Source: Entomomonas moraniae (GTDB lineage: Bacteria; Pseudomonadota; Gammaproteobacteria; Pseudomonadales; Pseudomonadaceae). From it: a stretch of DNA of 64,000 bases. The stretch spans positions 62,001 through 126,000 of the forward strand of contig NZ_CP029822.1 of the NCBI RefSeq assembly GCF_003991975.1. Direction: 5' to 3'. A model generated the notes under the pieces. That model was not told where the DNA came from. It did no database searches and worked only from the letters and a program-made list of their open reading frames with translations. Of this stretch, positions 6,940-14,671 are shown one piece after another (position 1 is the stretch's first letter; every line of letters begins with the position of its first letter). The position numbers were made by a program, and so were the translations under genes.

Positions 6940-7760
6940 TGCCAGCCTTTCAGATTAACGATGATGAGTGGTGTTGCTTGAGGGGATTACCTTACCTTGC
7001 AAGAGAGGTTTATTTTGTCTTGCGGCGGTATATGGATTATTCCACGGGCATTACTGGTATTCAGCGCAAAGTATCACTTAAAGCTATTAGTGAGGAACTT
7101 TATGTAGAACCTCATCAAGGACTGACTGATAGCGGAGAACCAACAGAAAGGCAAATTAGACGTGCGTTAGATTGGCTAGAAAAAGCTGGTTTAATCAAGC
7201 GAGACAAGACATTTAACAAGTCTAGCAAACAATCTGTTTTTAAGCTTATTTTAGCTTCACGGGATTACTCCGTTCAAAATAAAGTGGACAGTCAAAAAGA
7301 GGCTTATGCGGTCAGTAAGCGGTCAGTATTAGAGGATAACAACGGCAAGGATTCAATAGATTTTGATAGTGGTCAAGTGGACAGTAGCAAAACATCAAAA
7401 GCGGTCATGCCTCCGGTAGTAAAAACAAAAACAAATATATATAGCGATGAGGAACGTTACAGCATGCATGTTGATTGGTTTCCTGATTGGCAACTTTTTA
7501 AATCCAAGATGATTAGATCTGGACTGGGCAAAGCACCTATACCGCCTGATGTGCTGGATAACTTTAAATATTACTGGCTGGGTCGTCCGAACATTCAAAA
7601 GACAACGAAAGACTGGGAACAAACGCTATTCAACCATGTAAAAAATAATTTAGTGAGAGGTAAAGGCAATGCAAGCAGGAATTCAAACGGTACTAGACAA
7701 GGCAAAGAGTCACTTATTGAGCGGACAAGGCGAGAGCTTGATAGCTGGGTTGCCGAATAA
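6939..7760 (+). CDS. Phage replication initiator-like protein (O-like, DnaT-type C-terminus)
   Basis: Residues 1-110 look like a winged-helix replication initiator domain (AREVYFVLRRYMD; TERQIRRALDWLEKAGLIKR). A low-complexity linker follows. The C-terminal part (DWFPDWQLFKSKMIRSGL ... YYWLGRPN ... TTKDWEQTLFNHVKNN) resembles the DnaT/replicative primosome DNA-binding domain. In lambda-like phages the origin lies within this gene; I saw no clear iterons. The next gene overlaps its 3' end. Confidence 0.8.
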   Translation: MPAFQINDDEWCCLRGLPYLAREVYFVLRRYMDYSTGITGIQRKVSLKAISEELYVEPHQGLTDSGEPTERQIRRALDWLEKAGLIKRDKTFNKSSKQSVFKLILASRDYSVQNKVDSQKEAYAVSKRSVLEDNNGKDSIDFDSGQVDSSKTSKAVMPPVVKTKTNIYSDEERYSMHVDWFPDWQLFKSKMIRSGLGKAPIPPDVLDNFKYYWLGRPNIQKTTKDWEQTLFNHVKNNLVRGKGNASRNSNGTRQGKESLIERTRRELDSWVAE

Positions 7761-8346
7761 TCAGCCTATTGATAAAGCAAAAATAGCCGATTTCTGGGAG
7801 CGCATGACGGGGCTTTTTGGTTATCGCTGGGCGAGTCAGTATGGCAAGCTGCCAACTAAAGAATGGGCCATGTTGATTAATCATTTATCAATGGACGCAA
7901 TAGAGACGGGCGTTAAAAATATGGTGGCTTCTAATACAACGGGATGGCCTCCAACGCCGATAGAATTTAATGCTTTATGCACTAATGTATCTCTGCAGGC
8001 TTTAGGACTGCCTGATTTAAATACTGCTTTCAATAGAGCGTTAAGCGGTATGTATAGAAATGCTGTTATCGAAGCGGCTGCAAAAGAAACTGGCGTATTT
8101 GATTTACAGCGCGGCACGACTACCGATTTAAATTTAAAAAAGCGTTTTGAGTATAACTATCTTGAAATGGCTAGAAGATGGGCTAAAGGTGAGAGTTTAA
8201 AAAGGCCAGTCACCAAGGCTATCGAAAGCACCAAGCAATCGGCCTCTTTTGGCGTCTGTGACGATTTAATAGATCAGGAGATACAAAGACAGCAAGCAAG
8301 CGGAAAAAGCGGCTATGGGGCGTTTAAGGCGCTTAAGGGTAAATAA
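7669..8346 (+). CDS. Replication protein P-like helicase loader
   Basis: This is a lambda P-type protein expected to recruit the host DnaB helicase. The signature IADFWERMTGLFGYRWASQYGKLPTKEWAMLI (residues 39-69) and the later TGWPPTPIEFNALC are typical. The ATG at 7669 has a strong AGAGGTAAAGG ribosome site, so the 92-base overlap with the upstream gene is probably real. If a shorter start were used, the residues before about 35 would be lost. It ends one base before the convergent membrane protein gene. Confidence 0.85.
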   Translation: MQAGIQTVLDKAKSHLLSGQGESLIAGLPNNQPIDKAKIADFWERMTGLFGYRWASQYGKLPTKEWAMLINHLSMDAIETGVKNMVASNTTGWPPTPIEFNALCTNVSLQALGLPDLNTAFNRALSGMYRNAVIEAAAKETGVFDLQRGTTTDLNLKKRFEYNYLEMARRWAKGESLKRPVTKAIESTKQSASFGVCDDLIDQEIQRQQASGKSGYGAFKALKGK

Positions 8347-8347
8347 A

Positions 8348-9034
8348 TTAATGAATAACTTTGATAATTCCATTCCAGAGGCTTTTCCTAGCAGCATTAT
8401 AATGTTCGAACACAATTTTGAACGATTGGTTAACAAAATCATCAGATTTATCTTTGTTATGAATAAAATACAAAGCAACAATATCATCAACTGTTTTAGG
8501 AACTTTAATTACTTTGGTCATTGTATTCGTCCTCTCGTAAGTACGATGAATACTTTTGGCCAAATATTCTGTGTTGTCTATAAAGTTAGTTTGAGTATCT
8601 ATAAAAGTATTTACAGCAAGTATACTCAAGTCATCCGGATATTTAAGCCAGTCAAATTGTTTTATTTGATCTACGGATATTTTTATAGATTTCCAGTGGT
8701 AGGATATGTTAGCTTCATCTTCAGAACTATATTCTTGAGGTATACTGCTTATATTCCTTATCAAGGCCGAGTATCTATCAATACATATTTCAATAATACT
8801 TATGAATTTTTTAATATCTTCTATTTTTTCATTATTTTTTTCTTTTTTAGTAGTTTCAATCTGAGAGTTACTAATAATAATTGCAGAAAAAATGGCAATT
8901 ACACTGATGATTGCTTGCATCCAACCAGCATCAAGCCCTTTCAACCACATTATGAAAGTTATTAATATTGTTAAAAATATAAGTAATATTAAAGTTATAT
9001 TTGTTGTTGTAACCCATTTATTAAGATTGAACAT
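8348..9034 (-). CDS. Membrane protein moron, 228 aa, two N-terminal TM helices
   Basis: The gene runs against the replication genes, as inserted accessory genes do. I start at 9034, where AAGGA precedes the ATG by about 8 bases; the upstream extension overlaps the next gene. Two hydrophobic spans are clear, at about residues 10-28 and 36-54, followed by a charged soluble domain of about 170 residues that looks helical. It is richer in A and T than the neighbouring replication genes. No family is recognised; a membrane-anchored exclusion or defence protein is possible. Confidence 0.6.
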   Translation of the reverse strand: MFNLNKWVTTTNITLILLIFLTILITFIMWLKGLDAGWMQAIISVIAIFSAIIISNSQIETTKKEKNNEKIEDIKKFISIIEICIDRYSALIRNISSIPQEYSSEDEANISYHWKSIKISVDQIKQFDWLKYPDDLSILAVNTFIDTQTNFIDNTEYLAKSIHRTYERTNTMTKVIKVPKTVDDIVALYFIHNKDKSDDFVNQSFKIVFEHYNAARKSLWNGIIKVIH

Positions 9035-9074
9035 AATTAGTTCCTTTAAATAATAGTTGTGAGGTAATTCTATA

Positions 9075-9422
9075 GTGAGAGAACATGACGAGCAAGTAGC
9101 TTTAATCAACTGGTTTGCTACACAATTTCCAAAATATGCTACTCGTCTAGTGGCAACACCTAACGCAGCAAAGCGAAGTCTAAAGTTAGCCGCCATGATG
9201 AAAGCTGAGGGGATGCGTAAAGGTTTTCCTGATCTTAATTTACCCGTTGCTAGAAAAGGGTTTCATGGTTTATATATTGAGCTTAAAAGAACCAAAGGTG
9301 GCAAATTATCAGATGAGCAGGGAGAGTGGCTAGATTTTTTAAGTAGTGAGGGCTACAAAGCTGTTTGCGCTAAAGGATGGGATGAGGCGAGGGCCGTTAT
9401 TATTGATTATATGAGAGGTTAA
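9075..9422 (+). CDS. VRR-NUC domain nuclease, 115 aa
   Basis: This is a stand-alone VRR-NUC fold, a PD-(D/E)XK-type nuclease common in phages and thought to act on DNA junctions. Diagnostic parts are REHDEQVALINWFA at the start, RKGFPDLNLPVARKGFHGLYIELKRTKGGKLSDEQGEWLDFL and the final GYKAVCAKGWDEARAVIIDY. The catalytic D...E-x-K is in FPDL...IELK. The start is GTG at 9075 with a GAGG site. Its last 13 codons are copied at the end of the gene at 10230-10523, which marks a recombination event. Confidence 0.9.
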   Translation: MREHDEQVALINWFATQFPKYATRLVATPNAAKRSLKLAAMMKAEGMRKGFPDLNLPVARKGFHGLYIELKRTKGGKLSDEQGEWLDFLSSEGYKAVCAKGWDEARAVIIDYMRG

Positions 9423-9425
9423 TCA

Positions 9426-9668
9426 GTGGCTAAAAGACGATGCAAAACGGATTGGTTTAGGCTGTTGTCAGATTTGAAAAGATTTGGCTTTAGTCATAAC
9501 GATATTTTTAAAAGAACCAGTATCCCTATTGGTACTATTTCAGGCTATAAGCAAGGTTCAGAGCCTAAGCATGCTGATGGGGAAAGATTAATTCGTTTAT
9601 GGTGTGAGGTGACGGGCGGGAATAGAGAGGATGCGCCTACGGTTAGCAGGCGTAGCGCTCATTTTTAG
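9426..9668 (+). CDS. HTH-like small regulator, copy 1 (80 aa)
   Basis: The product is paralogous to the protein at 10527-10787; both share a DWFR start, a T-I-xGxK turn and a nearly identical EPKHADGERLIRLWCEVTG block. The central part (FSHNDIFKRTSIPIGTISGYKQG) reads as a helix-turn-helix. GTG start at 9426 with GAGG upstream, 3 bases after the VRR-NUC stop. Coming just before the late genes, it is a candidate late-gene or accessory regulator. That role is inferred. Confidence 0.65.
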   Translation: MAKRRCKTDWFRLLSDLKRFGFSHNDIFKRTSIPIGTISGYKQGSEPKHADGERLIRLWCEVTGGNREDAPTVSRRSAHF

Positions 9669-9670
9669 GT

Positions 9671-9958
9671 TTATATGTGTCTTCCGATGCAAAGTATTTT
9701 TACTGTTTGAGAGAACTCATCGAGGACAAAGTAAACTCTCTGCCCTTGATTCAATCTTAGCGAGTGAATATCTCCTCTACCTCCTTGTAGAATTTCATAA
9801 TCATTATCCCATGCAACATCCTCTAGGTTTAGTGCAGCAATAGGGTTAGTGTTTGTGCCTCTAAAAGCTCTCACCCAATTAAAATAATTACGCATTCCAG
9901 ATGCAGGGACAGGAATTTTTTCTTTTCTAGGGATTTTTTCATCTACAGTCCAAACCAT
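9671..9958 (-). CDS. Possible RelE/ParE-like moron protein, 95 aa
   Basis: The C-terminal half (IHSLRLNQGQRVYFVLDE ... TVKILCIGRH) has the beta-strand pattern seen in RelE/ParE toxins and phage Gp49-like proteins: basic strand, YFVLDE, then a final KIL-IGRH strand. No antitoxin gene lies beside it. AAGGA precedes the ATG by about 6 bases. It is transcribed against the flanking genes and converges on the HTH gene with a 2-base gap, so I read it as an inserted accessory gene. Toxin activity is not established. Confidence 0.45.
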   Translation of the reverse strand: MVWTVDEKIPRKEKIPVPASGMRNYFNWVRAFRGTNTNPIAALNLEDVAWDNDYEILQGGRGDIHSLRLNQGQRVYFVLDEFSQTVKILCIGRHI

Positions 9959-10002
9959 ACATATATCCTTATAAAATATTATTTAGTTTTTCTATTATAC
10001 AC

Positions 10003-10045
10003 AAAAAACCTGAACAAAAAGCAAACTATCGGGAAACCGTAAATC
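10003..10045 (+). repeat. Degenerate copy of the prophage border repeat (R1)
   Basis: The segment starts with a CCTGAACAAAA stretch and continues to ATCGGGAAACCG, matching the better copies at 11436-11500 and 12007-12071 in order and spacing but with changes. It lies about 45 bases upstream of the start of the minus-strand gene 9671-9958. Confidence 0.5.
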
Positions 10046-10062
10046 ATTATTTTCTATCCTAT

Positions 10063-10083
10063 GGGGAGGGGTTAGGGGAGGGG
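10063..10083 (+). other. G-quadruplex-capable run in a gene-poor gap
   Basis: Four GGGG runs at 10063-10066, 10068-10071, 10075-10078 and 10080-10083 are separated by loops of 1, 3 and 1 bases. This is a textbook quadruplex pattern in otherwise AT-rich DNA. The gap 9959-10229 also holds repeat R1 and a CG-alternating stretch at about 10192-10198. I see no coding potential in it. Confidence 0.6.
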
Positions 10084-10229
10084 CTGGAACATCCTAACCA
10101 CTCTTAACCCTCAGAATAGCTAATCAGTAGTGTTTAACACATAAAAAAATTATTCATTCTGATAGTTGTTTTAGAACTTAACCGCGCGCGAGTGCGAGAA
10201 CTTCCCACAAAAAACGAGGTGATTTTTAC

Positions 10230-10523
10230 ATGACATTCACAGCCAAACATAAAGCCAGTGGTCGCTATGGCGTTGTTGATGAAAAGGACAAATGGCTAGA
10301 AGATTTTCTAGGTACCAAGGAAGAAGCCCAAGCCAAAGCCGAGGAGTTAAACAAAAATGCTCAAGTTAATTCTGTTGATTCTACCGATAACGCTGGTGAT
10401 GTTGGTCATTCAAGTACTGATAAGTCAGAAGAAACAAAACAGGAACAAGAGTGCAAAGCCGAAGAAAGCAGTAAGGGATTGGATGAAGCAAGAGCAGTTA
10501 TTATTGATTATATGAGAGGTTAA
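10230..10523 (+). CDS. Chimeric gene: late-gene N-terminus fused to the VRR-NUC tail
   Basis: Residues 1-40 (TFTAKHKASGRYGVVDE ... FLGTKEEAQAKAEELN) are a paralogue of the start of the gene at 12144. The middle is acidic and low complexity. The last 13 residues (LDEARAVIIDYMRG) are nearly identical in sequence and DNA to the end of the VRR-NUC nuclease at 9075-9422. The gene therefore looks like the product of recombination between two phage modules. A good GAGG site precedes the ATG. Whether the fusion is functional is unknown. Confidence 0.6.
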   Translation: MTFTAKHKASGRYGVVDEKDKWLEDFLGTKEEAQAKAEELNKNAQVNSVDSTDNAGDVGHSSTDKSEETKQEQECKAEESSKGLDEARAVIIDYMRG

Positions 10524-10526
10524 TCA

Positions 10527-10787
10527 ATGGCTAAATCTTGTGTAAGTAGGTACTGTGTGGACTGGTTTAGAGTTATTTGTGAACTAGACGATTGTAAATA
10601 CGATATTCAAAAAATATCTGAAAGTATTGAAATTGCTTATACAACTATTCACGGCTGGAAAATGGGAACAGAGCCAAGGCATGCAGACGGCGAGCGATTA
10701 ATTAAATTGTGGTGCAAAGTCACAGGTAAATCTAGGAAAGACTTACCTGTATTAGATGCTAGCTGTTGGTGGAGTTATCATCTATAA
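10527..10787 (+). CDS. HTH-like small regulator, copy 2 (86 aa)
   Basis: This is a paralogue of the protein at 9426-9668, with the shared EPRHADGERLIKLWCKVTGKSRKD region and the TTIHGWKMG recognition-helix area. It follows the chimeric gene at the same 3-base spacing as copy 1 follows VRR-NUC. The C-terminal tails of the two copies differ. Sequence drift between copies suggests they came from different phages and not from a fresh tandem duplication. Confidence 0.65.
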   Translation: MAKSCVSRYCVDWFRVICELDDCKYDIQKISESIEIAYTTIHGWKMGTEPRHADGERLIKLWCKVTGKSRKDLPVLDASCWWSYHL

Positions 10788-10811
10788 CTTATTCTTGATT
10801 AGGCTTAATTT

Positions 10812-11012
10812 TTATTTATATCTGATGACCGATTCAAGATTGTTTATTGCAGATTTTATTTCATTAAGTTCACCTGTATAATTATAATCTGATCCTGTCG
10901 CTCTATATATATCACATAAATCTGTATGGATAATGAGTATGCCAGTAATTATCACAATCAATAGAATAGTTGTTCTACGTCTTTCAATCCAATCTAATAA
11001 TTTATTTAGCAT
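10812..11012 (-). CDS. Small membrane protein moron, 66 aa
   Basis: I start at the ATG at 11012, which has a strong GGGAGG site 7 bases before it. After a basic start (WIERRRTT) comes one clear membrane span (ILLIVIITGILII, about residues 16-28), then a short, probably coiled-coil tail (ELNEIKSAINNLESVI). It runs against the late genes. The layout, a basic N-terminus, one span and a coiled coil, resembles small phage inner-membrane proteins. No family is recognised. Confidence 0.55.
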   Translation of the reverse strand: MLNKLLDWIERRRTTILLIVIITGILIIHTDLCDIYRATGSDYNYTGELNEIKSAINNLESVIRYK

Positions 11013-11131
11013 TTTCAACCTCCCAAAAATAAAGCAAATTTTATACATATCTAACACAAATTGGTTCTATTTTTTAGATTATACTGAATAAAGTATAAAT
11101 ACTTACTTATTTTAAAGTTAGATTTATTATT

Positions 11132-11389
11132 TCATCTGAGTATTAGTGCTTGTATACGCGTTGGATCGAATGGAGTCTGATTTATATTTCCATTATAGAT
11201 TAATAACTCTTTATTAATCCCCAATCTTACAACACGAATGAAGTCATCTTCGCTTATTTTATGATGGTTTAATATTAGATTGTAGTGATCAATGTTCAAA
11301 CCGTTTGGCCTCTTTAGGACTTCTGGCGTTCGCATTTCTTGGCAACAATTTATTATGCTGTCTAGTATGTCTTCTTCTATATTATTCAT
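11132..11389 (-). CDS. Hypothetical moron protein, 85 aa
   Basis: The ATG at 11389 has GAGG a few bases upstream; a longer frame to 11452 would add a hydrophobic stretch that lacks a ribosome site. The protein is soluble and helical (NNIEEDILDSIINCCQEM at the start). It lies just left of repeat R2. Nothing else can be said about function. Confidence 0.5.
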   Translation of the reverse strand: MNNIEEDILDSIINCCQEMRTPEVLKRPNGLNIDHYNLILNHHKISEDDFIRVVRLGINKELLIYNGNINQTPFDPTRIQALILR

Positions 11390-11435
11390 TTTTTCCTCTG
11401 ATCTATCCTGTAGTTTCAAAATAATAACAAAAACG

Positions 11436-11500
11436 AATAAAAACTTGAACAAAACACATTAACTCGGAAACTCGGAAATCTTTAAAAGTAGTCTCCTGAG
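11436..11500 (+). repeat. 65-base direct repeat R2, with TCGGAAACTCGGAAA core
   Basis: This segment and 12007-12071 agree at 61 of 65 positions by hand alignment. The core TCGGAAACTCGGAAA is at 11464-11478. It lies 47 bases upstream of the start of the minus-strand gene 11132-11389. It may be a regulatory site, a recombination seam, or both. Confidence 0.7.
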
Positions 11501-11503
11501 TGT

Positions 11504-11538
11504 AATAGAGAAGATGCGCCCACGGTTAGCAGGCGCAG
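11504..11538 (+). pseudogene. Remnant of the 3' end of an HTH regulator gene
   Basis: These 35 bases match 9621-9655, the last codons of HTH copy 1 (NREDAPTVSRR), at 32 of 35 positions. No start or upstream part of the gene remains. It is a third footprint of the same module and lies directly after repeat R2. Confidence 0.6.
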
Positions 11539-11551
11539 TTTATATTATTGA

Positions 11552-11923
11552 TTAGTTAGCAGGTTTAGAGGGAACATAGTTAGGAAAATAGTAAATATTA
11601 ACAGCATGGTTACTAGATACGTAATCAGGATATATAATATCATAAAAACATTGTGCTTGAGAGTCTTTAAAGTTTCCGTTTATACTCCCTTCTTTTATGC
11701 GAGTAAATACCTGATGTCTAGACTCTGGATAAGAGTTTTGAATATTGACATATATAGCATTTTTACAGGCTTCCTCTCTGTCCATTCCTGCTGGTCTCAT
11801 GCCATTACCTCTTGTATCCCCTTGCCAATGGCCGGAACCAATCCATTGTATTTCAGCATAAGCATTAACTGACAAAAAGCCTAAAGCAGAGGCTAATAGT
11901 GCAGTTTTAACTAATTTATTCAT
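11552..11923 (-). CDS. Secreted or periplasmic moron protein, 123 aa
   Basis: A clear Sec signal peptide (MNKLVKTALLASALGFLSVN followed by AYA) with cleavage expected after AYA gives a mature protein of about 100 residues. It has two Cys that could form a disulphide and a Tyr/Pro-rich end. A strong AAGGAG site precedes the ATG. It runs opposite to the late genes, between the HTH remnant and repeat R3. It is a candidate lysogenic-conversion protein; the family is unknown. Confidence 0.6.
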   Translation of the reverse strand: MNKLVKTALLASALGFLSVNAYAEIQWIGSGHWQGDTRGNGMRPAGMDREEACKNAIYVNIQNSYPESRHQVFTRIKEGSINGNFKDSQAQCFYDIIYPDYVSSNHAVNIYYFPNYVPSKPAN

Positions 11924-12006
11924 TAATTACTCCTTTTGATTAATTGGAGTGCCATTTTATGGTTTTAAAGCCTCGCAATCTTTTTGCTCAAACCAGAACT
12001 TAAATA

Positions 12007-12071
12007 AATAAAAACCTGAACAAAACACATTAACTCGGAAACTCGAAAATCTTTAAAAGTAGTCTTTTGAG
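12007..12071 (+). repeat. 65-base direct repeat R3
   Basis: Second long copy of the border repeat, with core TCGGAAACTCGAAAA at 12035-12049. It lies about 80 bases upstream of the minus-strand gene 11552-11923 and about 70 bases upstream of the first late gene at 12144, so it could serve either. Confidence 0.7.
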
Positions 12072-12143
12072 GGGGAGATACAGAATGGGGGCAAACCAGA
12101 CCTGATGTAATCCCTTAACTTACTGGATTAAAGAGGTGTTTAA

Positions 12144-12533
12144 ATGAGTTATACCGCAAAGCATAAAGCCGCTGGTCGTTATGGTGTAGTTGATAAGGAT
12201 GGGAACTGGTTAGCTGATTTTCTAGGTTCTAAAGACGAAGCAGAGGCTAAAGCAAATGAGCTTAATCAAGGCGATTCTAAAGATAATTTTGTTGATAGTT
12301 CTGAAAATACCAACGTTGAAAATCAAGCAGATTCAAGTAAAAAAGACGATGCAGGCGATGACGATTCGCGCGCGCACGCGCATTTTGGCGATTCTGAAAA
12401 CCAAGCAAGTTCTGTTGTTCCTGAAACTGCACCGATTAAACAAAGTGATGCAACAGATCATTCCGTTGGTCGTGTTGCGAGTGGTTCGGTTAAAAAGAAA
12501 CCTGTTTTAACTGATAAAGGCTGGATTGTTTAG
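12144..12533 (+). CDS. First late-module gene, 129 aa, low-complexity acidic middle
   Basis: The N-terminal 40 residues (YTAKHKAAGRYGVVDKDGNWLADFLGSK) form the only ordered-looking part and have a paralogue at 10230. Residues 45-110 are Asp/Ser/Asn-rich and probably disordered; the C-terminus ends KKKPVLTDKGWIV. A CG-alternating run (about 12366-12380) lies inside the disordered part. It precedes the portal module and is probably a minor structural or assembly protein. No family is recognised with certainty. Confidence 0.6.
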   Translation: MSYTAKHKAAGRYGVVDKDGNWLADFLGSKDEAEAKANELNQGDSKDNFVDSSENTNVENQADSSKKDDAGDDDSRAHAHFGDSENQASSVVPETAPIKQSDATDHSVGRVASGSVKKKPVLTDKGWIV

Positions 12534-12545
12534 GAGATTAAGAAA

Positions 12546-12806
12546 ATGGGCGTAGAAACAGCATTAATTGCAGGGGCAGCAGTAGCAGGGGCGGCGGCAT
12601 CTTCTGCTATGGCACCAAAACAGAAAACCCCCAAAGTAGTACAGCAAGACCCACAAGCAGACGCTGCCGCAGCACAGAGAACCGCAGACGAACAAGCCAA
12701 CAAAGCCGCCGCTGCACGCAAACAACAACGCCAAAAGAGTTCTTTATTGTCTAGCGGTGGTGAGCGTGGCAATGACTCAGGTGGCAAAAGTACCTTAGGC
12801 GCATAA
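12546..12806 (+). CDS. Small Ala-rich structural protein, 86 aa
   Basis: The protein opens MGVETALIAGAAVAGAAASS, an Ala/Gly-rich hydrophobic stretch, then becomes Gln/Ala/Lys-rich and ends in Gly/Ser. The first eight residues (MGVETALI) are identical to the start of the internal virion protein at 20752. A good AGGAG site precedes it, and its stop is 1 base before the portal ATG. A minor virion or head-completion role is likely. Confidence 0.55.
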   Translation: MGVETALIAGAAVAGAAASSAMAPKQKTPKVVQQDPQADAAAAQRTADEQANKAAAARKQQRQKSSLLSSGGERGNDSGGKSTLGA

Positions 12807-12807
12807 T

Positions 12808-14430
12808 ATGACCGACAACAAACTAGCTAATAAAGTTGTCAATCGTCTAGGGCAGTTAAAAGCAGCTAGAAAACCCCATGAAAAAGTATGGAAAGAATGC
12901 TTTGATTACTCTTTTCCTGTTCGTGGGGTTGGCATAGATGACACCTTTTCGACCACGGACGATATACAACGCAAAAAGTCACGGCTATTTGATTCAACTT
13001 TAACCGATGCCGCCAAAACACAAGCCAGCGCTATTATCAGCGGTTTAACCCCAGCCAATGCGTTATGGTTTGGTTTAACGGTTAATGAAGCAAACGAAGA
13101 AGAAGCAAGATGGCTCGATCAATCAGCTAACACAATATGGCGTAATATCCACAATGCCAACTTTGATTCAGCCGCTTATGAGGGCATGCTTGATCTGATG
13201 GCGGCTGGTTGGTTTGCTTTATACATCGACCAAGATCAAAAAGAGGGTGGCTTTAATTTTCAATTATGGCCCTTGGCTACTGTGTATTGTGATAGCACTC
13301 GTGCTGATGGCGTGATTGATATTGTTTATCGTTGTTATGAACTAACAGCAGAGCAAGTTGTGAACACCTTTGAAGAAGCCAGCGAAAAGATAAAAAAGCA
13401 AGCTGAACGTGAACCCAATGCTAAATTAAAGCTAATCCATGCTATCTATCCTCGCAATGATGGCAAGGTTGGAGAAAAGGCCGAAAAGATGCCCATTGCT
13501 TCGGTGCATGTATTAGAAAATGATAAAGAACTCTTAAGAGAATCAGGCTATAACGAAATGCCCGTTGTAGTGCCGCGCTGGATGCTGATTCCTCAATCGG
13601 TTTATACGATTAGCCCTGTATCCGATGCATTGCCAGATGCAAAAACACTCAACGAAATTAAGAAGCTAGAACTAGCGAATGCTGATTTAGCCATTAGCGG
13701 CATGTGGATTGCCGAAGATGACGGCGTTTTAAATCCTCGCACTATTACCGTAGGGGCTAGAAAGATCATTGTTGCTAACTCAGTGGACAGCATGAAACCG
13801 CTACAAAGTGGCGCTAATTTCAACGTATCTTTTACCCAGTGCGAACAACTGCAAGCCGCTATTCGTAAAATCATGCTGGCAGATCAACTACAGCCTAAAG
13901 ATAGCCCAGCCATGACAGCGACCGAAGTCAACATGCGTCAGCAATTGATCAGGCAGTTGTTAGGCCCTATCTATGGGCGCATGCAATCTGAATACTTACA
14001 ACCTCTAATTGATCGTTGTTTTGGTATCGCTTTTCGTGCTGGCATCTTAGGCGACCCACCCGAGAGCTTACCTGATAAATTTATTGGTATTAAATACGTC
14101 AGCCCATTAGCCAGGGCGCAGAAGTTCGAAGAAGTCACCGCGATACAAAACTTTGTTGCTATGACCATGCAAAGCGCACAAGTAAATCAAGAGGTATTAG
14201 ATAACATTGATTTTGATAAAGCAGCACGCTTTACAGGTGAAGCCTTAGGGGTACCTTCTGAGATTATCAGGCCAGAGCAAGACGTTACTGAACTGAGACA
14301 AGCCAGAGCCGAAGCACAGGCAAAGGCACAGGCTGACGCTATGGCTAATCAGGCACTACAAACAGGTGCAGATGAATTTGCTAAGGCTGGCGGTCAACAC
14401 ATGGCGCAACAGGTAGCAGAAAATGGCTAA
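12808..14430 (+). CDS. Portal (T7-type head-tail connector) protein
   Basis: This is the dodecameric portal through which DNA enters and leaves the capsid. At 540 aa it fits the T7 gp8/BPP-1 family. Typical stretches include KSRLFDSTLTDAAKTQASAIISGLTPAN near 55-85, WLDQSANTIW, and the conserved SPAMTATEVNMRQQLIRQLLGPIYGRMQSEYLQPLIDRC region near 370-410. The C-terminus is an Ala/Gln-rich helix. It starts 2 bases after the previous gene and overlaps the next one by 8 bases. Confidence 0.93.
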   Translation: MTDNKLANKVVNRLGQLKAARKPHEKVWKECFDYSFPVRGVGIDDTFSTTDDIQRKKSRLFDSTLTDAAKTQASAIISGLTPANALWFGLTVNEANEEEARWLDQSANTIWRNIHNANFDSAAYEGMLDLMAAGWFALYIDQDQKEGGFNFQLWPLATVYCDSTRADGVIDIVYRCYELTAEQVVNTFEEASEKIKKQAEREPNAKLKLIHAIYPRNDGKVGEKAEKMPIASVHVLENDKELLRESGYNEMPVVVPRWMLIPQSVYTISPVSDALPDAKTLNEIKKLELANADLAISGMWIAEDDGVLNPRTITVGARKIIVANSVDSMKPLQSGANFNVSFTQCEQLQAAIRKIMLADQLQPKDSPAMTATEVNMRQQLIRQLLGPIYGRMQSEYLQPLIDRCFGIAFRAGILGDPPESLPDKFIGIKYVSPLARAQKFEEVTAIQNFVAMTMQSAQVNQEVLDNIDFDKAARFTGEALGVPSEIIRPEQDVTELRQARAEAQAKAQADAMANQALQTGADEFAKAGGQHMAQQVAENG

Positions 14431-14671
14431 AAAACAAGTAACTGAATTTGACTATAAACGTTTATTTGAGGAAACCGTGGGCGGTCAAGATGTGTTAGAG
14501 GAATTGATAGCACGCTTCTCGATGCCGCCCTCGTTCGATGAGCATAACGCCACACTGAAAACCTACTACCGAGCAGGTCAGCGTAGTGTGGTTGATTTTA
14601 TTCTTTCACGTATTAACAGGGCAAACGGAGTAACAGACGATGTTCAAAATGAAACACCTATTAATGAATGA
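14423..14671 (+). CDS. Bbp19-like small phage protein, 82 aa
   Basis: This is a short helical protein between portal and scaffold. The pattern YKRLFEETVGGQDVLEELIARF ... YYRAGQRSVVDFILSRI resembles the Bbp19 family named after the Bordetella phage BPP-1. It overlaps the portal stop and the scaffold start, so the three genes are translationally linked. Its virion role is not known. Confidence 0.7.
   Translation: MAKKQVTEFDYKRLFEETVGGQDVLEELIARFSMPPSFDEHNATLKTYYRAGQRSVVDFILSRINRANGVTDDVQNETPINE

Noticed and set aside
8315-8965. Long plus-strand ORF opposite the membrane moron
   Set aside because: Very Phe/Tyr/Ile-rich shadow of the minus-strand gene 8348-9034, which has a clear ribosome site and membrane spans.
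9671-9958. A full toxin-antitoxin pair
   Set aside because: The RelE/ParE-like gene has no partner; neighbouring HTH genes are on the other strand and belong to another repeated module.
12256-12510. 84-codon ORF overlapping the first late gene
   Set aside because: Shadow in a low-complexity region; repeats of Leu/Lys/Ile arise from the Asp/Ser-rich frame.
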